In this document: in pieces, positions 16,507 through 25,196 of the stretch
How the letters are laid out: each line of letters begins with the position of its first letter
Position numbering within the stretch: the stretch's first letter is position 1
Origin: Verrucomicrobiota bacterium
GTDB lineage: Bacteria > Verrucomicrobiota > Verrucomicrobiia > Verrucomicrobiales > DEV007
NCBI GenBank assembly: GCA_030625775.1
Contig: DAOUQC010000041.1
Location: 1-40,741, forward strand
DNA: 40,741 bases
Direction: 5' to 3'
Made by a program: the position numbers and the translations under genes
Notes under the pieces: generated by a model
What the model saw: the letters and a program-made list of their open reading frames with translations, nothing else
Databases searched by the model: none
Told to the model about the DNA's origin: nothing

Positions 16507-17640
16507 TCAGGGAATGTTCAATTCAAAGTCTCTAATAGCGACTGATTTTCCATTGATAAAAATCTCCAATCGGTGAAGCCCGGGGTAATACCTTCTAGTG
16601 GAAATCTGCCGCATAACATGGCGGCGTTTTGCTAAAAACGTCCCCTCACCGGCAAGAGCCAGAGTTTTCCACTTAAAGACTTTGGCAGTCAGTTTGCCAT
16701 TCGCTTTCTGATGATGGACGGCATAGTCAATGATCAGCGGCTGTTGCTGTTTGCCCAGTGAAACGAACGACAGTTCGAATTCAAGGTACTCGCCAAATTC
16801 CACCACTGGAGTTTGGACAATCAGATGCTCAACCCTGATTCTGGCAGCTTTGTAACCCAAAGCTTTAAGGGTCGGTTCGTGCCCCTGTTTGACCAGGCTT
16901 CGACAGGCATGTTTTATGAGCCGTTGACGTTGGGGCGAAGCTTCCCCCTTTAACCAATCCGCCGCAATTTCCGCAATCAAGTCCGGGTGATCTTTGGATA
17001 TATCATTCAAATGGTTGGCTACCGAGCGCCTGACGTATTCAGATTCATCGTCCTGTAAGGCTTCGAGCAAAGGCAACATAGGTGTTGGATCCTTGATGAA
17101 TTCAGTCAGATGCATCGCCCAGGGCAGCCGGGGGCGGGAGCCCTCTGAAACCAGACGGCGAACATGTTCGTCAGGATCCCTCACCCACTTTTTGAACAAC
17201 GATAAAGAACGCCTGGGTTCAGCAATGATGAGAAAACGAATACCAAATTCCGAAGTGAAGCGCTTGGTCATTTCACGCATCAAATCCATAGACAGATCAA
17301 AATGCCCAAGCCCGTGCAAGCCAACATAGTGGGTCATCGGCATGATTGCCCAGCCTGAAATCCCCTCGGGACAGAGGCTTTCTTCTTTTTCTCGGATGTG
17401 TTTTTCCGGAGCCAGGCTTTCCAGCATGACCCCGGCCGCAGAATCAAAATCATCGGGAAGGCAGCTAATCATCGCTTCCATAATTTGTTCCGATCGTTGT
17501 TTCAGCTCCAGATCTTCCAGGCGATCACTCGCCTCTGTCACAAACTTATCCCGGGGGAAATCCGACCAAACACGGGCAAAGTGATCAGCCATGTGTTGGA
17601 TCACTTTTCTGCTGAAGAGGTTTTTAAAAGGTTCGGGCAT
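16507..17640 (-). CDS. AlkC-like DNA alkylation repair protein with C-terminal Ig-like domain
   Basis: A 377-aa protein. Residues 1-265 are HEAT-like helical repeats of the DNA alkylation repair family: D-P-D-E-H-V-R-R-L-V-S-E-G and S-R-P-R-L-P-W around 170-185, then E-S-E-Y-V-R-R-S-V-A-N-H-L-N-D. These wrap damaged DNA to excise alkylated bases. The last approximately 110 residues are a beta-rich domain (V-E-F-G-E-Y-L-E-F-E-L-S-F) resembling the Ig-like extension known in AlkC. The start at 17640 (M-P-E-P-F-K-N) is chosen because the extra upstream 31 residues overlap intergenic-repeat sequence and look non-coding. AlkD-type is the alternative, but AlkD lacks the Ig-like extension. Confidence 0.78.
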   Translation of the reverse strand: MPEPFKNLFSRKVIQHMADHFARVWSDFPRDKFVTEASDRLEDLELKQRSEQIMEAMISCLPDDFDSAAGVMLESLAPEKHIREKEESLCPEGISGWAIMPMTHYVGLHGLGHFDLSMDLMREMTKRFTSEFGIRFLIIAEPRRSLSLFKKWVRDPDEHVRRLVSEGSRPRLPWAMHLTEFIKDPTPMLPLLEALQDDESEYVRRSVANHLNDISKDHPDLIAEIAADWLKGEASPQRQRLIKHACRSLVKQGHEPTLKALGYKAARIRVEHLIVQTPVVEFGEYLEFELSFVSLGKQQQPLIIDYAVHHQKANGKLTAKVFKWKTLALAGEGTFLAKRRHVMRQISTRRYYPGLHRLEIFINGKSVAIRDFELNIP

Positions 17641-17650
17641 GGAAGAAGAA

Positions 17651-17780
17651 GTTAGAATACAGTAGACAGGAGTTAGAATGGAAATTACAACACAGGGATA
17701 GCCGGGGGTAAATAGTTTAGCCGAATTAAGCAATCCTCATCCCCTACTGACTCCTGCATTCTGAATCCTGTCTCCTGCCA
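17651..17780. repeat. Intergenic repeat of the GACAGGAGTTAGAAT family
   Basis: GTTAGAATACAGTAGACAGG and a second AGTTAGAAT copy lie close to the AlkC-like start. They are mirrored at about 17740-17778 by CTCCTGCATTCTGAATCCTG and GTCTCCTG, so the gap can form a long imperfect hairpin. It separates the mnmE stop from the AlkC-like gene. Confidence 0.55.
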
Positions 17781-17783
17781 GCC

Positions 17784-19169
17784 CTACTTCCCTATACAAA
17801 AACTGGAAAAAATTTCTCCCAGGACTTCCTCGGCATCAACCTGTCCAACGATCTCTCCAACGTGATCCAAAGCCGAACGCAAGTCCATTGCTGTGATTTC
17901 CGGAAGTGCGGTGGAACCCTTCTGCTTAAGATTTTTTCCGGCAGCTTCCAGATCAAGTTTTGCCCGCTTTAGACAATTTTTGTGGCGCGTATTGATCGCC
18001 ACAAGATTATTCCCCCAGGCTTCTCCGTCTTTAGCCAGAACATCCACCACGGCGTCTTCCAGATCATTGATCCCACATGTTTCCGTACAGGAAATTCTTA
18101 CCCCTTTGCTCGATTCCCAATCACTGTGAATAACAAGATCCACTTTGTTTAAAATAAGCAGATGACGCCCCTCTTCGGGAATGATTGCGGTCCCGTCATC
18201 AGAGCGCGCTTCACTGGCATCGACGATATGTAATACCAAATCCGCATTTTCCACTTGCTGATGCGTTCGATGAATCCCCTCCAACTCAACCTTATCTTGC
18301 GAACGATGTACCCCGGCGGTGTCCACCAGGCGCAGGGGGATTCCGCGCAAATTGATCACCTCCTCCAGAGTGTCCCGAGTGGTGCCCGCCTGATCACTGA
18401 CAATCGCACGGTCAAAGCCCAGTAACAAATTCAGCAAACTTGACTTGCCCACATTCGGGGCTCCGAAAATCACCACCCTCGCCCCCTCTCTGAGTATCCT
18501 TCCCTGGTCTGCGGTGGCCAGTAAGTTGCTCACTTCCTGGTGAATGCCAGAGATTCGTTTCACCAGCAAATCACCTGTTTCCGGATCAATATCCTCATCA
18601 GGGAAATCGATATAAGCTTCGACCTGTGCCACCAGGGCTAAAAGACCAGCCCGCAGATCCATCAATTGCTCCCCCAGTCGCCCGGCAAGTTGTTCCCCGG
18701 CTGCTTTCAAAGCCAGTTCAGTTTGTGCTGAGATTAGATCCATCACTGCTTCGGCTTGAGTCAGATCCATCTTGCCGTTCAAAAAAGCACGTTGGCTGAA
18801 CTCACCGGGATTAGCCGCACGAGCACCCGCTGCCAATAAAGTTTCCAGAACTTTTTTTGTCACCAGAATTCCACCATGGCAACTGATTTCCACCACATCC
18901 TCCCCTGTATAACTGCGCGGGCCTTTGAATGCAGTGAGCAATACTTCATCCACATTGTCCCCCCTGGCATCTCGCAGGTTTCCCAATATCGCTTTGCGAC
19001 CGTCTATATCAGCAGCCTTTCCTGAGGCTGGGAAAAATACCTGTGCGAGCAATTCAAAAGCACCCGCCCCGCTGATGCGAATCAAAGAAATGGCCCCCTG
19101 CCCCACCGGAGTTGCGATTGCAACAATGGTGTCGTCAATCACTCCTGGTTCTGGCAATGATTCCCCCAT
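17784..19169 (-). CDS. mnmE: tRNA uridine-5-carboxymethylaminomethyl modification GTPase MnmE
   Basis: A 461-aa protein that with MnmG modifies the wobble uridine of certain tRNAs. The N-terminal folate-binding domain begins I-D-D-T-I-V-A-I-A-T-P-V-G and contains the S-Y-T-G-E-D-V-V-E-I-S-C-H-G-G motif. The inserted GTPase domain has G1 G-A-P-N-V-G-K-S-S, D-T-A-G in G3 and N-K-V-D in G4. The protein ends F-C-I-G-K, the invariant C-I-G-K tail. The ATG at 19169 gives normal family length and sits 8 bases after hisC; an upstream start at 19265 would overlap hisC. No defect is seen. Confidence 0.96.
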   Translation of the reverse strand: MGESLPEPGVIDDTIVAIATPVGQGAISLIRISGAGAFELLAQVFFPASGKAADIDGRKAILGNLRDARGDNVDEVLLTAFKGPRSYTGEDVVEISCHGGILVTKKVLETLLAAGARAANPGEFSQRAFLNGKMDLTQAEAVMDLISAQTELALKAAGEQLAGRLGEQLMDLRAGLLALVAQVEAYIDFPDEDIDPETGDLLVKRISGIHQEVSNLLATADQGRILREGARVVIFGAPNVGKSSLLNLLLGFDRAIVSDQAGTTRDTLEEVINLRGIPLRLVDTAGVHRSQDKVELEGIHRTHQQVENADLVLHIVDASEARSDDGTAIIPEEGRHLLILNKVDLVIHSDWESSKGVRISCTETCGINDLEDAVVDVLAKDGEAWGNNLVAINTRHKNCLKRAKLDLEAAGKNLKQKGSTALPEITAMDLRSALDHVGEIVGQVDAEEVLGEIFSSFCIGK

Positions 19170-19177
19170 GAACTTTG

Positions 19178-20281
19178 TCAGGGTTTTGATGAAACAAGGA
19201 CTTCGCGCAGCACTTCGATACAGCATTGGTTTTGCTCCATCGTTCCCACCGAAATCCGAATCCACTCTGGCAACTTGTAACCTCGCATCGCCCGGACGAT
19301 CACTCCTTTTTCCAACATCCCCTGGAACACGGCATCTCCATTACCGACTTTAACCAGAACAAAATTGGCCTGACTGGGCACATATTCCAAGTCCATATCA
19401 GCAAAAGCTCCTTCGAGATAAGTTCGGCCCTCATCGGTCATTGATTTGGTTTTATCCTGGTGATCTTCATCCAGCAAGCCTGCCAGAGCGCCCACCTGGG
19501 CAATGGCATTGGCGTTGAACGGCTGGCGGCATTTTTGCAAAACCTCCAGCAAATGAGACGGGCCCAAGCCGTAACCAATGCGCAAACTGGCCAAACCCTG
19601 AATTTTTGAAAAAGTTCGCATAACAATAACGTTACGCCCTTCTTTTATGTATTTAAGGGTATCCGGGGCCTCGCTCAAAAATTCGTAATAAGCTTCGTCA
19701 AAAATGACGATTACATGCCCAGGCACTTTGTCCATGAAACGATCAATCGTCTCCTCATCGACCAGAGTGCCGGTGGGATTATTGGGATTGGCAATGAACA
19801 ACTCTCGGGTTTCAGGTGTGATAGCTGCTGCCATTGCATCCAGGTCGTGCACAAATCCTGGATCGGGGACTTCGATCGTATTGGCTCCAAACAAAGTTGC
19901 CATCAATTTGTAAACCACAAAAGCGTGTTCGGCGGCAATGATGTTATCACCTGGCTTCAGGAAACCATGACCAACCAGCTCGATGATCTCATTCGAGCCA
20001 TTGCCAAGAATCACATTATCTCTCTCCAGACCAAACTTTTCCGCAATCGCAGTACGCAAAGCATAACCTCCCCCGTCTGGATAGAGATGCGCCTTTCCTA
20101 ATGCAAGCGTCATGGCTTCAACCGCTTTAGGAGAAGGCCCCAGGGGGTTTTCGTTGGAGGCCAGCTTGATGATGTCGCCTGGATTCAAGCCCAGTTCCCG
20201 GGCCGTCTCTTCGATAGGCTTGCCCGGATCATAGGCGACCAGATCTTCCAGCCAGGGATTTGCTTTGTGTGTCGATGACAT
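19178..20281 (-). CDS. hisC: Histidinol-phosphate aminotransferase
   Basis: A 367-aa PLP enzyme of the fold-type I aminotransferases. It has the HisC start S-N-E-N-P-L-G-P-S-P (42-51), N-P-N-N-P-T-G-T (165-172), the D-E-A-Y cofactor-ring motif (195-198) and the Schiff-base lysine K226 in R-T-F-S-K-I-Q-G-L. It catalyses the glutamate-dependent transamination step of histidine synthesis in the cytoplasm. Some homologues act on aromatic amino acids instead, and no other his gene is in the window, so the exact role is inferred. It sits in a tight unit: 6 bases after a glutaredoxin and 8 bases before mnmE. Confidence 0.93.
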   Translation of the reverse strand: MSSTHKANPWLEDLVAYDPGKPIEETARELGLNPGDIIKLASNENPLGPSPKAVEAMTLALGKAHLYPDGGGYALRTAIAEKFGLERDNVILGNGSNEIIELVGHGFLKPGDNIIAAEHAFVVYKLMATLFGANTIEVPDPGFVHDLDAMAAAITPETRELFIANPNNPTGTLVDEETIDRFMDKVPGHVIVIFDEAYYEFLSEAPDTLKYIKEGRNVIVMRTFSKIQGLASLRIGYGLGPSHLLEVLQKCRQPFNANAIAQVGALAGLLDEDHQDKTKSMTDEGRTYLEGAFADMDLEYVPSQANFVLVKVGNGDAVFQGMLEKGVIVRAMRGYKLPEWIRISVGTMEQNQCCIEVLREVLVSSKP

Positions 20282-20287
20282 TGATAA

Positions 20288-20650
20288 CTAGGTGAAGCTG
20301 ATCCCCCCTCCGGCAGCATCTCGCTCCATTTGAGCATGCTGAGCATCGGTACAGGAAGAATTGATCGACACATCGACTTCGCCTGCGTCTTGGTTCACCA
20401 GCCCTTGGGAGATTAGATAATTTTCTACTTCTTCACCACTGACATCAGGCAACATCATTCCATTGATTTCTACACAAGGTGACAGCGGTTGCCCGCTCTT
20501 CTGTTCCATCTCCCAACGGAAAGCGGGGTTTTGGATAATATCCTTCTCGGTGTATTCCAGATTGTATTTGGACAGGATCGCACGCACTCCACCGCTCCAG
20601 CCACACTGGGTTTTCAAATAGGCAACAACATTCAATTTTTCTTCAGACAT
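20288..20650 (-). CDS. Glutaredoxin-like protein with C-G-W-S active site
   Basis: A 120-aa thioredoxin-fold protein. The active site C-G-W-S (16-19) has one catalytic cysteine, as in monothiol glutaredoxins (usually C-G-F-S). L-S-P-C-V-E-I (56-62) replaces the usual T-V-P strand, and L-P-D-V-S-G (67-72) is the glutathione-site loop. About 40 residues follow the core, including C100, with an unusual Gly/Ser-rich end. The ATG at 20650 (M-S-E-E-K-L) is chosen because the 13 residues upstream are not glutaredoxin-like. It is the first gene of a glutaredoxin-hisC-mnmE operon. Roles in Fe-S delivery or thiol repair are family knowledge. Confidence 0.82.
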   Translation of the reverse strand: MSEEKLNVVAYLKTQCGWSGGVRAILSKYNLEYTEKDIIQNPAFRWEMEQKSGQPLSPCVEINGMMLPDVSGEEVENYLISQGLVNQDAGEVDVSINSSCTDAQHAQMERDAAGGGISFT

Positions 20651-20767
20651 GATAACAATAATTTTCAGATTTAATTCAACTCGCTTCACAATGAAACAAG
20701 TCTCAGCAGTACATGAAATATCTCCCGAAAAGGGAGATAGGTCAATGCATTCACTTGCCCTTTTTCA

Positions 20768-20802
20768 CCTGCATCCTTTCTCAGTATGAGGAAGGATGCA
20801 GG
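20768..20802 (-). terminator. Strong hairpin after rpsA
   Basis: A near-perfect 16-bp stem with a GTA loop lies about 20-55 bases beyond the rpsA stop. Arms are 20768-20783 and 20787-20802, with one G-T wobble at 20779/20791. On the minus strand no U-run follows (GTGAAAAAGG), so it may terminate with Rho, protect a 3' end, or mark RNA processing before the glutaredoxin operon. Confidence 0.55.
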
Positions 20803-20821
20803 CCAGGGTGAATGACTTTGC

Positions 20822-22561
20822 TTAGTCTTTAGCTTTTTCCTCTGCTTCTTCAGCAGGAGCAGCTTCTTCCGAAGCTCCACTTGGGCTCCAGTCTTCAGTC
20901 GCCAGGTTGAAGGCTTGCTCCAGACCAACCAGATCCGCACTCGGACGCAGGGCGTCGAACGCAGCGGTTTCTTTCTTGAGCTCTTCTTCACTGTATTCAG
21001 CGGCCTTGACGGAGAGACCGATACGTCGCTCGACCTTGTCTACCTTGATCACACGGGCTTCGACTTCATCGCCGACATTCAGCACGTCCTTGACCTTGCT
21101 GACGTGGTTTTCGCTCAATTGCGAAATGTGTACCAGTCCGTCGATATCGTCCTGCAATTGCACAAATGCACCGAAACTTGCGATCTTGGCAACCGTTCCC
21201 TTGACCAGGTCTCCGACCTTGAAACGAGAATCGATTGCTTCCCATGGATCGGAATCGAGTTGTTTGATGCCAAGGCTGATCCGCTGGTTGGTCTTGTCGA
21301 TGTCGATGATCTGGGCTTCGATCTCCTGACCTTTTTTGAGTATTTCGCTCGGGTGATTGATCTTGCGTGTCCAACTCAGGTCGGAAACGTGGATCATTCC
21401 GTCGATGCCCTCTTCCAGTTCTACAAAAGCACCATAAGCGGTAAGATTGCGAATCTCTCCCTTGATCGTACTGCCGATAGGGTAGCGCCCTTCGACTTCG
21501 TCCCATGGGTTTGGCTCCAACTGGCGCACGCCGAGGGAGATTTTCTGCTCGTCTATGCTGATGGACAACACCACGGCTTCGACTTCCTGTTCGAGTTCCA
21601 ATACATCGCTCGGACGAGTGATGCGCTTGGTCCAGGACAATTCGGAAACGTGAATAAGGCCTTCGACGCCTTGTTCGATTTCCACAAAAGCTCCGTAAGG
21701 CAGCAATTTGGTGATCTTGCCTTTGACCGTCGTTGCAACCGGGAATTTTTCTTCGATCTTTTCCCAGGGGTTCGACTGAAGCTGCTTCATGCCTAGAGAC
21801 ACACGCTCTTTCTCGCGGTCCACATCCAGAATCAACACGTCGACAGATTGGCCAATCACCAGCATTTCGCTTGGATGATTGATCCGTCCCCAGCTCATAT
21901 CGGTGATATGAAGCAGTCCGTCCATGCCTTGCAAGTCCACAAAAGCACCGAAATCGGTGATGTTCTTGACCTGCCCTGTGACTTCGTCGCCGGTCTTGAC
22001 TGTCTTGAGAAATTCAGCCCGCTGTTCAGCGCGCTCGGCTTCGATCACCTCACGGCGGCTCAGTACCACATTTTTGCGATCATCATTCACTTTGACGATC
22101 TTGAATTCGTAGACATTGCCCACGTATTCAGTCAGATCACGGGGTGGAATGATATCAATTTGTGAGCCAGGCAGGAAGGCCTCGACTCCCACATTGACGA
22201 TCAGGCCGCCTTTGACCACTGATTTGACCTTACCTTTAACCAGGCCGCCGTCGTGGTAAACTTTGACGATTTTGTCCCAGTTTTGTTTGTGTGCCGCTTT
22301 CTCCTTGGAAAGGACCACCATGCCCTCGTCATCTTCGAGGCGCTCCAGCAGGACTTCGACTTCGTCGCCTGCAGCAAATTCTTCATCTCCGAATTCGGAC
22401 AGAGGCACAACTCCTTCGGATTTATAACCAATGTCGATGGTGACAAACTGGTTTTTGATTTCGAGAACACGACCCATGATAATGGAGTTCTCACGATACA
22501 TCCGGAAATGATTCGAGATCAGTTCGGACAGTTCAGGATTGGTACTGGCGATTTTAGCCAT
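20822..22561 (-). CDS. rpsA: 30S ribosomal protein S1
   Basis: A 579-aa protein with six S1 RNA-binding domains at about residues 26-92, 110-170, 195-262, 280-347, 365-432 and 450-518. The later domains share the G-A-F-V-x-L and G-L-I-H-V-S-E motifs. It binds mRNA on the small ribosomal subunit. The C-terminus is acidic and Ala-rich (E-E-A-A-P-A-E-E). Length matches long-form S1 (550-580). It is monocistronic: a structured leader and a sigma70-like promoter lie upstream and a strong hairpin downstream. Long open frames on the opposite strand are codon-bias shadows. Confidence 0.97.
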   Translation of the reverse strand: MAKIASTNPELSELISNHFRMYRENSIIMGRVLEIKNQFVTIDIGYKSEGVVPLSEFGDEEFAAGDEVEVLLERLEDDEGMVVLSKEKAAHKQNWDKIVKVYHDGGLVKGKVKSVVKGGLIVNVGVEAFLPGSQIDIIPPRDLTEYVGNVYEFKIVKVNDDRKNVVLSRREVIEAERAEQRAEFLKTVKTGDEVTGQVKNITDFGAFVDLQGMDGLLHITDMSWGRINHPSEMLVIGQSVDVLILDVDREKERVSLGMKQLQSNPWEKIEEKFPVATTVKGKITKLLPYGAFVEIEQGVEGLIHVSELSWTKRITRPSDVLELEQEVEAVVLSISIDEQKISLGVRQLEPNPWDEVEGRYPIGSTIKGEIRNLTAYGAFVELEEGIDGMIHVSDLSWTRKINHPSEILKKGQEIEAQIIDIDKTNQRISLGIKQLDSDPWEAIDSRFKVGDLVKGTVAKIASFGAFVQLQDDIDGLVHISQLSENHVSKVKDVLNVGDEVEARVIKVDKVERRIGLSVKAAEYSEEELKKETAAFDALRPSADLVGLEQAFNLATEDWSPSGASEEAAPAEEAEEKAKD

Positions 22562-22614
22562 AGTATAAGTTACGGTTGAATTAGGTTTGTTTAGTTAATT
22601 AGCCTTCCGGTATT

Positions 22615-22660
22615 GTCCCGACATGAAATCCAAACCCTGCGGGACGCCTGCAGTTTGGAT
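22615..22660 (-). promoter_or_regulatory. rpsA leader with two alternative hairpins
   Basis: Hairpin 1 pairs ATCCAAAC (22628-22635) with GTTTGGAT (22653-22660). Hairpin 2 pairs GTCCCG (22615-22620) with CGGGAC (22640-22645). The two overlap and cannot form together. They lie just after the predicted transcription start in the rpsA 5' leader, as expected for autogenous or attenuation control (inference). Confidence 0.5.
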
Positions 22661-22672
22661 GAAAAGCGCGGC

Positions 22673-22700
22673 AATATAGGCACAAAAAGAGAAAAGACAA
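22673..22700 (-). promoter_or_regulatory. Predicted sigma70-type promoter of rpsA
   Basis: On the minus strand TTGTCT (22695-22700) and TATATT (22673-22678) are separated by 16 bases. The start would fall near 22666, immediately before the leader hairpins and about 105 bases ahead of the ATG. Confidence 0.5.
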
Positions 22701-22748
22701 GCTCGAAAATCGGGTGTTAAATTTCTATTTCAAGCCATTTAATCGTGA

Positions 22749-23162
22749 TCAGATCGAGTATTTTTCGACAATATCCGGTTCAATGACCCGGGGGCGTCCC
22801 GTTTCCCGGTCCACCATCACGTAGTCAAAATAGCCCTTGGCACTGAGTTTGCCATCTACTTGTCTGATTATTTTGTATTCTACTTTTACCCCTCGCGAAC
22901 GAAGCTCAGCCACATGAGTGCGGACAAGCATTTGATCCCCCATGTGCAATGGGATTTTGTGCTGGATGAAAGCTGCCCTCACATACCAGCTCAAACCCCG
23001 CTCCAAAAACTCTGCCATCGACATCTTGTAACACCGTTCCATCTGCTCAAATCGAGCTGCCAGCACATAGTCCAAGTATTTGGAATTGTGTACATGGCCA
23101 TTCATGTCGATGTCGTCAGGGCGCACCTGGAGCTCAGTTTCAAAAGTTGAATAGGCAGGCAT
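22749..23162 (-). CDS. Hot-dog fold acyl-CoA thioesterase (4HBT/YbgC type)
   Basis: A 137-aa protein with the YbgC/FadM-like opening V-R-P-D-D-I-D-M-N-G-H-V-H-N-S-K-Y-L-D-Y, where the Asp before N-G-H-V is the expected catalytic residue. It continues with the strand pattern Y-V-R-A-A-F-I-Q-H-K and V-K-V-E-Y-K-I-I-R-Q. It would hydrolyse acyl-CoA thioesters in the cytoplasm. The ATG at 23162 (M-P-A-Y-S-T-F) is chosen because the upstream extension to 23222 runs into intergenic repeat sequence. It stands alone, transcribed in the same direction as rpsA. Confidence 0.85.
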   Translation of the reverse strand: MPAYSTFETELQVRPDDIDMNGHVHNSKYLDYVLAARFEQMERCYKMSMAEFLERGLSWYVRAAFIQHKIPLHMGDQMLVRTHVAELRSRGVKVEYKIIRQVDGKLSAKGYFDYVMVDRETGRPRVIEPDIVEKYSI

Positions 23163-23325
23163 TAATTTAAAAATCAGGAGGTAGAAGTTAGAACAAATTG
23201 ATTCGATCATACCCGCAGGCATCAGATTTGTGTTTTTATTCGACTATTGAGTGCTTGCTTACGGATTTGATTCGATTCCCAGACTAGATTAAAGCACATC
23301 ATCTTCTGAATTCTATCTCCTTCCT

Positions 23326-25044
23326 ATGAACACCCTTGAATATCTCCGCAACGATTTGCGTCGTATTGATGGCCGGGGTTATCCCGCTTACAAGGATCTC
23401 CGGGGCAATTGTTACATTTCCAGTGATGCCACCTTCGAACTCCATATCGATCATGTACAGGGCGACCCTTTTGCCGCCCCGTCACACATCCGTATCCGCC
23501 TGGCCCATTCAATCACTGCTTTCCCCGACTGGAGTCATTCAAGCAAATCCCGGCGGATCGCCCTTGAAAACTATCTTGCGCACATCGTTGCGAATGCCTG
23601 TCGCAAATTCTCCTCACAGGCCGGATCCGGGAAATCAGGTTTGATCGATATCGATGCCCCCTGTCAGGAGGTGATCGCACGCACGGCTTTACTTTATCTC
23701 GATGAGGCAATTGAAGTTCGTTTGAACCTCGGCCTGCCTGCCCGCGGTCGCCGCATTGCTGGTCGCGAAGCAGCTCGAATACTCTGTGATGATTTGCATC
23801 AAATGGCACTCGAAACGCTCATCTTCGATCAACTGGATAAGGATGAAATACAAAGCGCGGTAGAAACCAACGAAGATGCCGATGCTCTCCGCGACCAATT
23901 GAAAAATCACAAATTGCTAGCTTTTGTTGCCGATGGCTCCATTCTTCCACGACGATCCGGCATCGATCAGCGCCCCTTGGATTCCGATAGCGCCGTCCCC
24001 TTCCAAGCCCCCTCATCCCTGGCGGTTACCCTCGATACACCTAATCGTGGCACCATCACCGGACTGGGTATCCCCGAAGGCATCACCCTGATTGTCGGCG
24101 GAGGTTTTCATGGCAAATCTACTTTGCTCAATGCCCTCGAACGCGGGGTTTACAATCATCGTCCGCAGGACGGTCGCGAATTTGTGGTGACCCGCCCAGA
24201 TGCGGTGAAAATACGTGCTGAAGACGGACGCTCTATTTCAGGAGTCGATATTTCCCCCTTTATAAACAACCTGCCTCATCAAAACGATACCACTGCTTTT
24301 TCGACCGAGAACGCTTCGGGCTCAACTTCCCAGGCTGCCAATATAATTGAAGCTCTCGAATCCGGGGCCGACACTTTGCTGATCGATGAGGACATCGCTG
24401 CGACCAATTTCATGATCCGTGATCAGCGCATGCAGGAACTCGTTGAGGCTGACAAAGAACCCATCACTCCGTTTGTCAGCAAAGTTCGTGCTCTGTTTAG
24501 TGATCTCGGCGTATCATCCATTCTTGTCATGGGAGGATCCGGTGATTATTTTCCTGTCGCCGACCGGGTAATCTGCATGGATCATTACCTGCCCGAGGAT
24601 CTGTCGACCAAGGCAAAACAGATCGCTGAAAAATATCAGACCTCTTTTGTGGATGAATGCAAAACATTCGGATCACCCTCCAGGCGCTGCCCGCACCCAG
24701 CTTCTATTGATCCACGTAGAGGACGACGGGAAGTTTCAGTTAAATCCCGAGACATTCACCAGATTCAGTTTGGTGAGCAAGACATCGACTTGAGCGCCCT
24801 CACCCAGATTGTCAGCTCTTCGCAAACTCGTGCCATTGGTGCGGCCCTGGTTTATGCAAGACAAGAAAGCATAATCGACGGCAAAAACGGCCTGACTGAA
24901 ATCCTTGATTTGATCTGCACAAAAATAGAAACTAATCTGGACTCTCTCTCTCAGGGTTACCGCGGAGATCTTGCCGTGTTCCGCCGCCATGAACTTGCCG
25001 CAGCTTTGAATCGTCTAAGGACCTTGAAGGTTTCACCCCTGTAG
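23326..25044 (+). CDS. ABC-class ATPase of the PF09818 type
   Basis: A 572-aa cytoplasmic protein with an N-terminal domain to about residue 235. A P-loop domain follows with Walker A G-G-G-F-H-G-K-S-T (258-266), preceded by G-L-G-I-P-E-G-I-T. A Walker-B-like T-L-L-I-D-E-D-I-A-A-T-N-F lies about 347-360, then S-I-L-V-M-G-G-S-G-D-Y (the H-loop region). This matches the family annotated as predicted ATPase of the ABC class, which lacks transmembrane helices and is not a transporter. Function is unknown. It starts 26 bases after a repeat and ends 152 bases before a double zinc-ribbon gene; co-transcription is uncertain. Confidence 0.85.
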   Translation: MNTLEYLRNDLRRIDGRGYPAYKDLRGNCYISSDATFELHIDHVQGDPFAAPSHIRIRLAHSITAFPDWSHSSKSRRIALENYLAHIVANACRKFSSQAGSGKSGLIDIDAPCQEVIARTALLYLDEAIEVRLNLGLPARGRRIAGREAARILCDDLHQMALETLIFDQLDKDEIQSAVETNEDADALRDQLKNHKLLAFVADGSILPRRSGIDQRPLDSDSAVPFQAPSSLAVTLDTPNRGTITGLGIPEGITLIVGGGFHGKSTLLNALERGVYNHRPQDGREFVVTRPDAVKIRAEDGRSISGVDISPFINNLPHQNDTTAFSTENASGSTSQAANIIEALESGADTLLIDEDIAATNFMIRDQRMQELVEADKEPITPFVSKVRALFSDLGVSSILVMGGSGDYFPVADRVICMDHYLPEDLSTKAKQIAEKYQTSFVDECKTFGSPSRRCPHPASIDPRRGRREVSVKSRDIHQIQFGEQDIDLSALTQIVSSSQTRAIGAALVYARQESIIDGKNGLTEILDLICTKIETNLDSLSQGYRGDLAVFRRHELAAALNRLRTLKVSPL

Positions 25045-25196
25045 GCCGGACTGCCATTTCGTCTTTTTTTCGGATCTTTGAATCAAGGGATTGACAATTT
25101 TTTTCACCTTTTACCCCCAAAGCAATTAGCAGACTGTTGATTTTCCGACTTGGAGAAATCCCCATTCATGCCTTACATTAGCTATTAGACAATACC

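Noticed and set aside
17640-17733. Extended N-terminus of the AlkC-like gene
   Set aside because: The 31 extra residues are encoded by intergenic-repeat sequence.
20686-20991. Lys-rich 101-aa frame overlapping the rpsA 3' end
   Set aside because: Out-of-frame shadow of the acidic S1 tail.
20915-21796. Long plus-strand open frame (293 aa) opposite rpsA
   Set aside because: Lies entirely opposite the intact six-domain S1 gene; composition mirrors S1 codon bias and no family motif is seen.
23326-25044. ABC-class ATPase as part of a defence or transport system
   Set aside because: No nuclease, membrane permease or other defence partner adjacent; the family is annotated only as predicted ATPase.
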